From contig WELB01000035.1 in assembly GCA_009602725.1 (NCBI GenBank), positions 504,430-568,429 on the forward strand: a stretch of 64,000 nucleotides of DNA, in the 5' to 3' direction. The position numbers and the translations under genes were made by a program. This stretch comes from Spirogloea muscicola (taxonomy: Eukaryota > Streptophyta > Zygnematophyceae > Spirogloeales > Spirogloeaceae). The notes under the pieces were generated by a model, which made no database searches, was not told the origin of the DNA, and saw only the letters and a list, made by a program, of their open reading frames with translations. Positions 34,001 to 43,900 of the stretch are shown here, piece by piece; positions within the stretch are counted from its first letter, which is position 1, and each line of letters opens with the position of its first letter.

Positions 34001-35919
34001 TTGACGGCCTTGCTGATTTGGTGTGCCCCACCTTGCGCGCCCTCGCAGTCACTTGCGAGCCTGGAGCTCGGGCTGGCGCTGCTCATCGGGCTCGGTCGGT
34101 GGCTCGTCTGGCGCGATCTTGTCGCCGTGTCGGCCAGCCGCACCCTCTCAGGCTGCGCGCCGGCGCTCCACCTCCTAGTCCAGTGGGTCAACCGGCACCT
34201 GCCAGCTGGGTCGCATCCTGCAAATCTCTACCAGGACGTGCGCCTCGTTAAGCCTTTCTCCTAACTGTACAATATTGAAATCCATCTGCTCCTCCATCTG
34301 CTCTGCTCTTGTTTCAGTCCAAGGGCAAGCATGGCCACTCTCACGTGGCGCTCCAGCAACTCTGGCATGCCTCTGATAGCCTTCATGCGTGCTCTCGGCC
34401 AGAATTGACGGCCTTTGGTGGTGCAGTCAGGAGCCAGTTGGAGACTGTGGTTTCCTTTGTTACCAGCTGCGATTGATTAACTGTCGAAATGTCTGTTGGT
34501 TGCTAAGGTCTCCTGAGCAATCATAAGACCGACATGCAACGATTCTTGTGCAGGCGGTTGGTGAGCTCGGCGATGCAGTGCAGAAGCTGGCCTGCGGTGG
34601 AGCTCATCGGAGCTGGCACCTTCTGCCATACCTCTGCGGTTCAGTCTTCGCGCTTGACCTCTGGGCTGATGCGTGCATGGATGGCCACGCTCCTGCATTG
34701 ACAAGGTGGGTGCTCCACTGTGCCCGCCCCAGCCGGGCAAGTGTATCCAGGACGTTGTTGGACCCTATACTGGACCATACAATCTGATACATGCTACTTT
34801 ACTAAATCATAAATAACAACTCGAATCAAGACACAATAGACGTCTAACCTTGACCTTTGAGTCGACTCCAAGCCGATCAAAGTCAGTGTATGGCTGTGGG
34901 CCTCACTTGGTCAAAATGGAGGCTGAGATGGTGTATTATTCCACAGTGATCGGGAATGAGATAATAATGTGGTCCTCCCTGTGCATTATGGCCCTCCCTT
35001 GAGCCACACAGGGCCATGGCTGCAGTTTTGGACGTGGCGGCCTCCGGAGCCCTGCCTACGCCGCCATCGACCTCCGCAACCGCGGCGGGTGGTAGCGACG
35101 CGCCGAGTGGGGACCAGACGTGTGTGCGCATCACAGCGGTGCTGACCCTCGCCCACCGTGCCTCGAGCAGGTGGGGATGCGAGCCTGCTCGCTGGCCTGC
35201 TTCTGCGTTCATCCGCCCTCTGCCGCTGTCTTGCACGTGGTCATGGATGGCGCACTGGCGCTCCTGCCAGTCCCAGCTGACTCGCGCAGTTGGGCCGCAG
35301 GGCGGCGCTGGAGCGCCGGCTGCTCTTCCTGGGCAGGCTAGGAGAGGCGTGCCCGGGCTTCCCGCACGGCGTCCTGGAGCGGCACCTCCCGCTGGCGCTC
35401 CTCACGTCCGTACGGCAGCAGCACCAGCAGCGGGTGGCGATCATGACGGCGCCGGTGGCGGCAGCACCGACAGCCACCTCACCGCGCGCTGCGGACCTGG
35501 AGGCGATGATCGACGGCGCGTTCCAGGCCCCAGAGGTCGACAGGCTCGGCCGCAGAGGCACTCATGGCAGCGGGGCCGAGGGCGGCAATCCGTTGGCACA
35601 CGTAGGCGTGCTGCGGCCGACCAAGTCCCTAGGCAGCCACGAGCATGCTAACTGCGAAGGAGACGGTGTTGGCGATGCTGCCGGGCCGTCTGTGCTGGCC
35701 CGGAAGCTGCTGCGGTCACTCTCCATTGGCGTGGCAGCGGGAGGCGGCGGCCGGACTCGACCATCTCCGGCTGCCAGTGAGCCGGGGGACGACGATGCGG
35801 CGAGTCTCAGCCCCAACGACTCGCTTACTGGCAGCACCCCAGCCGGGAGTGGCGGCGACAAGGGCAAGCAGCGCGCACGGCGGCCGCTCGCAAGCCCCCT
35901 GAGCTTCGGGCGGCGATGA
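25099..35919 (+). CDS. NAP1: NAP1/GNARLED-type subunit (NCKAP1 family) of the SCAR/WAVE complex
   Basis: The product is a scaffold of the complex that activates ARP2/3-driven actin branching at the membrane. Exons that join in phase: 25099-25332, 25731-25805, 26073-26153, 26795-26875, 27097-27179, 27314-27398, 27677-27784, 27971-28078, 28388-28432, 28592-28734, 29031-29163, 29317-29427, 29821-29899, 30056-30216, 30455-30603, 30886-30967, 31107-31217, 31622-31741, 32137-32291, 32514-32610 and 32848-32985. Further exons lie at about 33053-33103, 33252-33645, 34049-34237, 34554-34705, 35012-35170 and 35290-35919. Collinear landmarks: AAKLYRLRRIM, MLLQVYALLSVY, YKQWMLLGCLIRPYELLR, VFRDE, IILAALSMAHEEILWYFEHA, DPSVGFLLDVV, YRKDWLQ, FRQTMLGPEAQPQHGCAWL, AELEAFVRVFGHAG and WHLLPYLCGSVF. 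Length is about 1,300 residues, near the plant protein. One intron uses a GC donor. The joins near 32985/33053 and 35170/35290 do not close in phase. The C-terminal 100 residues are low-complexity. Confidence 0.93.
29465..29555 (+). mobile_element. Solitary LINE hairpin tail in a NAP1 intron
   Basis: TTTTGGGCTGGCTTCTCCCA GCC-type hairpin followed by ACCAGTCAATTCGGCCGCGC. It matches tails on the minus strand at about 21783-21840 and 52275-52345. It lies in the intron between 29427 and 29821, in the sense direction. Confidence 0.65.
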
Positions 35920-37269
35920 CAGCCGCAGAATGATGGTGGCAGCGGCTCCTGAGGCAAGGTAAGACTTGTGCAAGTGAAGCTCCTCAGAAGGCTGACTAGC
36001 GGACGCTGCTGCTCACACCACATCGCCTTCTTTTGCCCCCATTGTCAAGAAGCTGGTGGCGCCCGCATGCACAAGCAAGCGCTTTTGGGGAGGCGGGCCA
36101 GCGCTGCACTGTGGTTGGCAATCTGCATGCAGATCTGCCTGCATCTCAGCGCAAGCAGGCTGGGCAGCTCTTGCGCACCTTGCCAGGCCATCGCACAAGG
36201 CATGCCCCACTTCTGCATTGCCTGCGTGCACTTGCCTTGCCCGTGCACCGCGTGCAAAGCGTGGGGAGTGCGTTGTCAATGGAAGGGCTGCAGCCATTCC
36301 TCTCAGGGGCCTAGATTGCATGATCCTTGTCCAGCATTGCCACCTGGCAGTGTACTGGCACCAAGCACGCATTTAGCAAGTAAATACTGGAGCCTGTTAA
36401 CTGCACCAGAGGCAGCCAGGCCCTCCCACACTGGCTTTGGCTTGCCATGCGTGTGGCCCTACTGCCTTCCTCTGTTCAGACACAGCAGGTGCAGTATAAT
36501 AAGGCAGGCAATCTCAGGAGTGTCATGCGTTCAGGTGACTAGGAGCTCCCGGAAGCAGCTACATGGATATGTTTTTAATATACAGATCAACCTGCACATG
36601 AGTGTCAAAACAGAATGAGAGCAGGAGGCGCTTGAGCAGCACCCCAATATGGCACCCGCAGATGCAATGAAGGCTTGCAAATCGCGTCCAACAGCCAGCT
36701 GTATCAACACAAGGAGCAGATGGGCTGCAAACTTGAGGGATATTACTAAAAAGTCATTGTGGGAAGCTGCGCTGTGCTATGAGCACGAGAAAAGCAACCG
36801 ACCATCAAGTACCCTGACAAAGCAAAAACGGCAACTTCTTTCAGTACTCATGAAATCTGGCCTTCTTTGAACAACATGCTCGCAGTCCACCAAAGACGAG
36901 GGCTATGACTGGCGCCTGTCCTTGCTTGAATTGCTGAAAATAGGCGCTCATCAGACATCTATATTCTTCAGCTCGACTTTTGATGGGGCCAATGTGATGC
37001 GAGCAACGAATAATGTTTGCGAGCCATTATTGTTGTCTATTCAGGTTCTTGCCTGCTCTGCTGTGTTGACTGAAATGGACCTCTGATCGAATAGTATACA
37101 CGCTCTATCTTTACAAATAATGCACAAGGGCATCAGACAAGGAGACCTGGCAACGAATAATGGCTAGATAAGATGAATAGAGAGGCAGAATAAAGAATAA
37201 ACCAAAAAAATGAATTGAAGTAAACAAAGAATAAAGGGGCATGTTGTCAGGCAAAAATGACCAGCCCCG
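35920..37269. other. Interval between NAP1 and the formyl-THF hydrolase gene
   Basis: The two flanking genes converge here. A + frame is open over 35968-36618 (216 codons, Cys-rich in the middle) but overlaps open frames on the other strand, has no recognised domain and sits where NAP1 3' UTR is expected. From about 36900 the sequence is AT-rich with no frames of note. Confidence 0.4.
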
Positions 37270-39457
37270 TCAAGACTGCAGCTGCTCCACCACAACAAGC
37301 TCCGAGGCGGGACGGACGACGCCCTCGACTTTGACAGTGGAGATGCAGAGGCGGCCGCCGTCCTCGGCCTGGATGACGAGGCCCTGGCGCGTGACCACGC
37401 CGGGCGTGCGGCTGCCCTCCATCTCCACCTGCACTCCGTCTGCGGCGGGCTCGCCTGCCAGCAACGCGTGCGAGCCATAGAGCGTGGTCATGACGCCGTT
37501 GATGACGGCCCACGCACCGAGCGCCCGATCGTTACCACGGATGAAGTTGTGCAGCGCCGCAGCAGGCTGTGCGAAGTCTACGCGTGCAAGCTTGGGGTCC
37601 TTCCAGAGTGGATCGTAGGACGCGCCCTCCTCGGGCTGAGCAATCCTGGGAGCTTCGCCCCGCACGATGAGGTCCACTGCCTCGCCCATAGCCTTCACGC
37701 CCTCTGGGAAGAGGAAGCGCTTATCTGCAACACCTATGAAGCTGGTCAATTAGTTCATGAAAAGATGATGGCGGGTGTAAGGTGTAGGCAACAAGCAAGG
37801 GGAACATCTACTTGAATATATCCGGCACATTCTCTGAAAACAATATGCAACCTCGGCTGAAGGTTTGAGTCTTGTATTGCATCGAGCATCACTTAAAAGG
37901 GTGCTGCATCAGTAGCTACATGCAGCTGCAGTAGCTTAAGATTGGGCATGGTGTTGAGGTGGACTTAATGCTGTAGAAAATTATGCCATGTATTGTAACA
38001 CACCTCACTATCTCGACTTGAGATTTCTTCATTACTTTCTCGAACGTGGTCAGCTAGCTTGCGAAGGTTGTGCCGATCAGACGACAGGTCCTTGATACCA
38101 CTGAGCCACCCTATAGCTGTTGAGAGTGTAACAAGCGGCCACTTACACAAAGAGCTGACAGTGTCGTTGGGCTCAACGTCGCACTCTTTCTGCAGCAGGA
38201 TGGGACCAGTGTCCAGGCCGTCATCGGCCCAGAACACGGTGAGGCCGGTCCTGCGGTCGCCCTCCATGAGAGTCCAGTTGATGGCCGACGCACCGCGGTG
38301 GCGCGGCAGCAGCGACGGGTGATACACGATCGACCCATGCTTGCATGCGTTCGAGATCTACACAAGCCGTGGCAAATGAAGGCAGTCAAGAGTGGGGGCT
38401 TGGCAGCTAGACAAGATACAGTCAGGATCTACAGGGTGCTGACTGCTGACTGAAGGGTTCACAAAGTCAGGTTGTATGCAACACCAAGTGAAGCTTGTAA
38501 TACACACAGGGGCCATGTGGGTGGTGGCTCTGTGCCTCACTGCTCTCAGGAGGGCACTGGCCTTCGGCATAACCCTGCATTTGCTTTGCAGGGTTTGCAG
38601 TTTGAGAAGTGTCTGCCACTGGGACTCGAGGGCACGCGAATGACAGCGAGGGCATTGAAAGAGGGACCCAAAGCAGCGGAGCTCGCACTGGGGTTGCTGC
38701 TGCTTGAGTCTCTCGGACCTTGAGGTTGGAGACGAAGAACCGTGGTCGCTTCCGGCTTATGTGATAAGGTTTAGGGCTGTGGGGTTTAGGTTTTAGGGGT
38801 TTAGGGTTTTGGGTTGAGGCTTGGCATGCGGTCACACAGCTTCAATGGGGTACAACTTTGGCGCCGCCGTGGCCTTAGCTCACACCGCTTGCGTGGCGAC
38901 GAGAGCCTCGGATGGGCACAGAGAGTTGTGCCGAGGCGGCGGACTGTACTGCACCTCCATGGGGATGAACTGGGTGGCGAAGGCGAGCACGTTGAGCTCC
39001 GCGCCGACAGAAAGGTACAGCGCCAGCACGTCCGGCAGCACGGCGCCGCCGTCCTTCTTGGCGGCGCGCCACCGCCGGATCCGGTGGACCTGCAAGAATT
39101 GTGGCTACCGATATTGTCACATGAAATCAAGAGGACATGAATCACTCTGTACTGGGCTCGCCGACGGGCCGGCCGGCGCAGCGGCGCAGGAGTTGGGCCC
39201 TCTCTGGACCTGGCACTAGGACCAGGCCAGGCGGCCATGCGAGCTGATCACCGAGCTCCGGGGTCCATGGCCGGCGGCGGCAGCGGCGGTCAGGGGTTTA
39301 GGGTTTAGGTTACCGACTAAGTGTTTTAGGGTTTAAGGTCAGGGTTAGGGTCAGGGTTAGGGTTAGCGTTTGGGGTGCCTGGCTTGGCTGCCGGCGTGGC
39401 GCACCGGGACGCCGTCGGCGGCGGCGGCGGCGGCGAGCGGGTCCTCGCGGCCGCCGG
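37270..39457 (-). CDS. 10-formyltetrahydrofolate hydrolase (N-terminal domain of ALDH1L/FDH type), 5' end in gap
   Basis: The protein matches the hydrolase half of cytosolic 10-formyl-THF dehydrogenase. Exons on the minus strand join in phase: gap edge 39457-39405, 39089-38955, 38357-38147 and 37724-37270. They read [25 protein letters not shown] and [41 protein letters not shown] and [20 protein letters not shown] then [40 protein letters not shown] and [14 protein letters not shown]. The catalytic-type segment [16 protein letters not shown] and the DDGLDTG motif are intact. The frame ends [10 protein letters not shown]-stop at 37270, just where animal ALDH1L proteins would pass to the carrier and aldehyde dehydrogenase domains. 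The gene therefore appears to encode a stand-alone hydrolase. The N-terminus lies in the assembly gap. Confidence 0.88.
38755..38820 (-). repeat. Telomere-like TTTAGGG motifs in an intron of the formyl-THF hydrolase gene
   Basis: On the + strand the unit GGTTTAGG and variants (GGGGTTTAGG, GGGGTTTAGGGTTTTGGG) recur over about 65 bp. The run lies inside the intron between exons 38955 and 38357, close to its acceptor-distal end. Confidence 0.65.
39293..39370 (-). repeat. Telomere-like TTTAGGG/TTAGGG motifs in a second intron of the same gene
   Basis: GGGGTTTAGGGTTTAGG and, further on, GGTCAGGGTTAGGGTCAGGG on the + strand, between exon 39405 and exon 39089. Read on the coding strand this run sits just inside the donor end of the intron, as in the ligase gene at 325-560. 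Confidence 0.75.
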
Positions 39458-40220
39458 NNNNNNNNNNNNNNNNNNNNNNNNNNNNNNNNNNNNNNNNNNN
39501 NNNNNNNNNNNNNNNNNNNNNNNNNNNNNNNNNNNNNNNNNNNNNNNNNNNNNNNNNNNNNNNNNNNNNNNNNNNNNNNNNNNNNNNNNNNNNNNNNNNN
39601 NNNNNNNNNNNNNNNNNNNNNNNNNNNNNNNNNNNNNNNNNNNNNNNNNNNNNNNNNNNNNNNNNNNNNNNNNNNNNNNNNNNNNNNNNNNNNNNNNNNN
39701 NNNNNNNNNNNNNNNNNNNNNNNNNNNNNNNNNNNNNNNNNNNNNNNNNNNNNNNNNNNNNNNNNNNNNNNNNNNNNNNNNNNNNNNNNNNNNNNNNNNN
39801 NNNNNNNNNNNNNNNNNNNNNNNNNNNNNNNNNNNNNNNNNNNNNNNNNNNNNNNNNNNNNNNNNNNNNNNNNNNNNNNNNNNNNNNNNNNNNNNNNNNN
39901 NNNNNNNNNNNNNNNNNNNNNNNNNNNNNNNNNNNNNNNNNNNNNNNNNNNNNNNNNNNNNNNNNNNNNNNNNNNNNNNNNNNNNNNNNNNNNNNNNNNN
40001 NNNNNNNNNNNNNNNNNNNNNNNNNNNNNNNNNNNNNNNNNNNNNNNNNNNNNNNNNNNNNNNNNNNNNNNNNNNNNNNNNNNNNNNNNNNNNNNNNNNN
40101 NNNNNNNNNNNNNNNNNNNNNNNNNNNNNNNNNNNNNNNNNNNNNNNNNNNNNNNNNNNNNNNNNNNNNNNNNNNNNNNNNNNNNNNNNNNNNNNNNNNN
40201 NNNNNNNNNNNNNNNNNNNN
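39458..40220. other. Assembly gap (763 N) abutting a 28-base poly-A
   Basis: All positions are N. The gap is followed directly by 28 A residues (40221-40248). Long frames reported across it are meaningless. It hides the 5' exons of the formyl-THF hydrolase gene and possibly the start of a + strand gene. Confidence 0.95.
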
Positions 40221-40248
<28 letters not shown>

Positions 40249-40252
<4 letters not shown>

Positions 40253-40319
40253 CGCCGCCGAGGCAGCGGCGCGCGAGGCGCGGCTGCGCGCCATCCACCG
40301 CTCGCTGGAGCTCCAGGTG

Positions 40320-40352
<33 letters not shown>

Positions 40353-40733
40353 TTCCTCACTCGCTGCGCAGCGCTTCGCCAGGCGACGGCCTTGGCGGCC
40401 CTGACGACATTGGCTGCCGGTTGTAGTAAGGAGGTTACGATAACGAGTACGTAATGTAATGAGTTTACATTAAATGTTACTGGGTGGGCGGCTGTGGCGG
40501 CGCAGGTGGACATGCGGGAGGCGGCGCAGGAGAAGCTCGGCGAGCTCCTGGCGGCCGCCGAGGCCGCCTGCGAGGCGCTGCTGTCGGAGCTGGCCACCGG
40601 CCTGCTGCACGCCCTGCCCGGCGCGCGCACGCCGCGTGCCCTCATCCGCGGCCTCACCGCCTTTGACACGCCGCCGCCGCCGACGGCCGCTGCCGCCGTC
40701 AGCTCTGCAGCAGCGATGCCGATCGTGGGCTGA
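40249..40733 (+). CDS. Possible 3' exons of an unrecognised helical protein
   Basis: Two short + strand segments join in phase: 40249-40316 (AEAAAREARLRAIHRSLELQ) and 40506-40733 (VDMREAAQEKLGELLAAAEA, then ATGLLHALPGARTPRALIRG, stop at 40731). They look like amphipathic, Ala/Leu/Glu-rich helices. Splice signals are CAG|GTGGGC and GCGCAG|GTG. The 5' part would lie in the gap. GC-rich Ala runs arise easily by chance, so this may not be a gene. It ends about 190 bp before the end of NOL6, in convergent orientation. Confidence 0.3.
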
Positions 40734-40919
40734 CTGGTGGCTTGCTCGCCACGCCTTGGCGAACAAGAGCGCCGGCGCTGGTGTATGCTTGCTAGCCATC
40801 TGCCGTCCGGTCCCTCTTTCCCTGCCTCTTCTGGCAGCACCACATCGACTTGATGTCGCTGTAAACGGAACTAAGTGTGTAAAAATTCCCCTTGTATGAT
40901 ACAAGCAGACCGCCTATAA

Positions 40920-43900
40920 TCATGCCTGCACAGCATTGACAATGAGAACGTCCCGAACGACACCCACGCCGAGTGCACGCACGTCGTCTGCCACGTCCTC
41001 GGCACTTGGAGCCGCCGGCGCCGCCAAGTCTGCGCCGCGGCTGTCCTCCCTCTCCTGCTTGCGCTTCTTTCGCGCCCCCGCATGGCTGCCGGCTGTCATG
41101 CCACGCCACATCACACCGATAGCGTCGCCGCCCAGAGCGTCGTGCCAGAAGGTCGCCGCATGGCCGAGCTGCGCTTCGAGCTCGCGCACGAGCGCCGCGA
41201 CTGGGCTGAACCCCACGAGCAGAGCCGCCCTAGCCGCCGCGCTACGACGCAGTGCCGGCGCTGGAATCCGCCGCACCCGCCGTGCCGCGGCCAATGCAGA
41301 TGCGTCCTGCTCGTCTGGCTCCTTGGACGATGCAACTGCACAAGGATGGCCCTTAGTGTCAGCCTTCCCAAAAGCAGAGGCTGTCACAACAGCGGCGCAG
41401 CTTGTGATGCACGGAGGCGCTCACTTTGTCCCAGCGCTTTCCGTGATGGAAAGGGCGCACGTGCTGGATGGGGGAGCGCGCTGCGTCGCAGCAGCACCAC
41501 AGCGTTGAAGCTTCCGGGCAGCGGCGTCCGAAACAGCGACTGCGCAATGCCAGCTGTATGTCAGTCGCAATCATAACTTGAAAGCCAGTGCAGCGCGCCA
41601 TTGCGAAGCTTCTGCTGTACGGCACTGACCTGCCACTGGCCGGCGATGGTGCCGCGATTGAGAAGGTTTGCCAAGAGTCGCGCCGAGCTTCGAGCATATG
41701 CCGCCACCCGCCGCAGCTCCTGCCAATGCCGCCGTCAACAGCGACGACAGCGACAGAGCATTGAGCTACGACTGCCAAATGGTGCATCCAGCAGCTTGAA
41801 TGCAACAGTCGCTTGGAGTTGCACCTCAGCGGTCGGCCGATCGCTGGTCCATGCGCTGGCCTCGAGGTCGTACGACGTGGCAATGGGCATCGCAGGCCGT
41901 CGCCTGCTTCCTGCACTACCAGCAGCGCTGCTGTCGAAGCGCCTCCGAACGTCCGCCCAGTCCCGTGCAAGGAACTTACCAGCGAAGTCCACGATGAGGG
42001 GCTCAGTCGCCCAACTGTGGCCGCCTAGCAATCGCAAAAACCTGCGCCTCCGACACGGCATAGTCGAGTCCAAGCTTAGTAGCGCTAGTGGCAGTCAAAG
42101 CTGGCCTTGTGCTGGCTGCCTCAAGCGGCTTGCCAGCTCATACACAGGCTCACCTTGTGCATCCTCAGGTGGATGCAGATCAGACCCATGACCCCTTGAG
42201 CACTTGCTCTTAAGTCCAACATGTAGCAGATAACGTGATTGATCTACCCCAAAGGCGACCATGACCGCTCAGCTAACCGCATCAATTAAGATGTGGCCCC
42301 CATGTGCAAATCCGCACTCGGGCTAAAGACTGGTCCTCCTTGCGGTGGCCGGCGTCGTTGAACATAGTGTAATCAGAGGCCTTATTGCAACTGGAAGCAC
42401 TGCACGCTTGCTTCCATCTCATGCGCAAGCTGCAGCCATAGATTTTCCTAGCTCCCAGGGCCCGTCCCAAAACTCTGAAGACTCACGTGATCCACAACAC
42501 AGAACTTAGCAGCACCTCAGAAAGCCGGTGATGGGTGAGCGCGGCGGAGTGAAGGGAGCGGGGTCCGTGAAGAGCGCCGCAGCCACGAGCTCGACTGCCT
42601 CCTCGCACAGCACGCCGGAGAAGAGGTGGCAGGCTACCCACCGCTTGGCCAGCCTGCCGTTGGTTCAGGCAGCCAGTGGTGCACTCAGAAGGCAGCGCTT
42701 GAGGCCAAGTTGCGCCCTGTCCTCTCAAACATGTGCTAGTGGTTTTTGGCAATCGATATAATTATCTTCCCAGATTGGTGCTTTTACAACAGACTTCTCA
42801 TGAGAGTTGATGAGCTCCTTGGCCTCCTAGAGCAATAGACCTGTCAAATGCCTGTCACTTGGCTCATGAGCTGGTTATGTGCTTCATGCTGATGGAGGTC
42901 AGCTGATGCATTTATTTATCACCTGGCGGTGGGGCCGTAGGTGGGGTGCCGTCCACTGAGGCCTGAGAGGGTGCTTGCATGCACGCTGCGCAGCAGGATG
43001 TCATCGCGCACTGCTGGAGGCTGGCGCGGGAGACGACCTGGCAGGGCCGCTGGACACACCGCACAGCTCTTGACTGCCTCAGTAAAGGTCACCAGTTGAG
43101 CGTGCAACCATGCAACCTCAGGATGTCTGTGAGGCCATCGCAAAGCCCTGACGAGCTATCAACGAGGCGAAGGTAAGAGGAGTAAGGAGAGTGTGGACTG
43201 TGCGCCCACCTTGAAGGAGAGAGGGATCGCGTTCACAGAGAATGTGAAGGCGGAAAGCGAAGCCGCCGAAGAGGATGTCCACGGCGCCCTCCGCCGCTAC
43301 GCAGTGGGCGCTGCAAATGGCCGCTAGGCTGTGGAGCACGCTCGCCCGGGCACGACCACCACTCAACCACATCAGACAAGTGCACTTTGGGCATCGTGGA
43401 AAGGATCTAGGAGTCCTGATACTGGAGCGCCTCTGCACTCTCTCGACATCAATGGACGCCGGCAAGTACAGAGAAAGCGTCTGTACATGACACCTGCTAG
43501 CAATCTGGAGGCAGAAAGCGGTCTTGGTCTTGGCAACGGCCTCCGAATTGTCAGGCCAGCTGCCCGAGCCCTCCAGCTGAACACCAGCCGCGCAGCGCAG
43601 GCGGTTAGATACAGCATAATGACATAGCAACATGACCGGCCACGCTGGACTGCAGATCAGCAGGTGAACAGAAAGCAAGGGGAAACACGGAGCGAGAGCC
43701 TGGCTGCCTGAAGTCTGCAAGTGGTTATTCCTATTTCTGGGCAGAGCAAGACTAAGCTGTTAATGAGTTATTTCACCATGTTCACCAGAGGAGATTAGAT
43801 TAGATTAGTTTTATCTCCAAAGCAGCAAACTAAGAAGAAAGGGGCACTCTCGATGCGCCAGCAGACCTGCAGCGCAATGTCTAAGGCGTCGAGGCAAGCC

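Noticed and set aside
35968-36618. 216-codon Cys-rich + strand open frame
   Set aside because: Overlaps open frames on the opposite strand, lies in the expected NAP1 3' UTR and resembles no family I know.
39326-40843. Open frames of 300-500 codons on both strands
   Set aside because: They run through 763 N characters; the reading frame there has no meaning.
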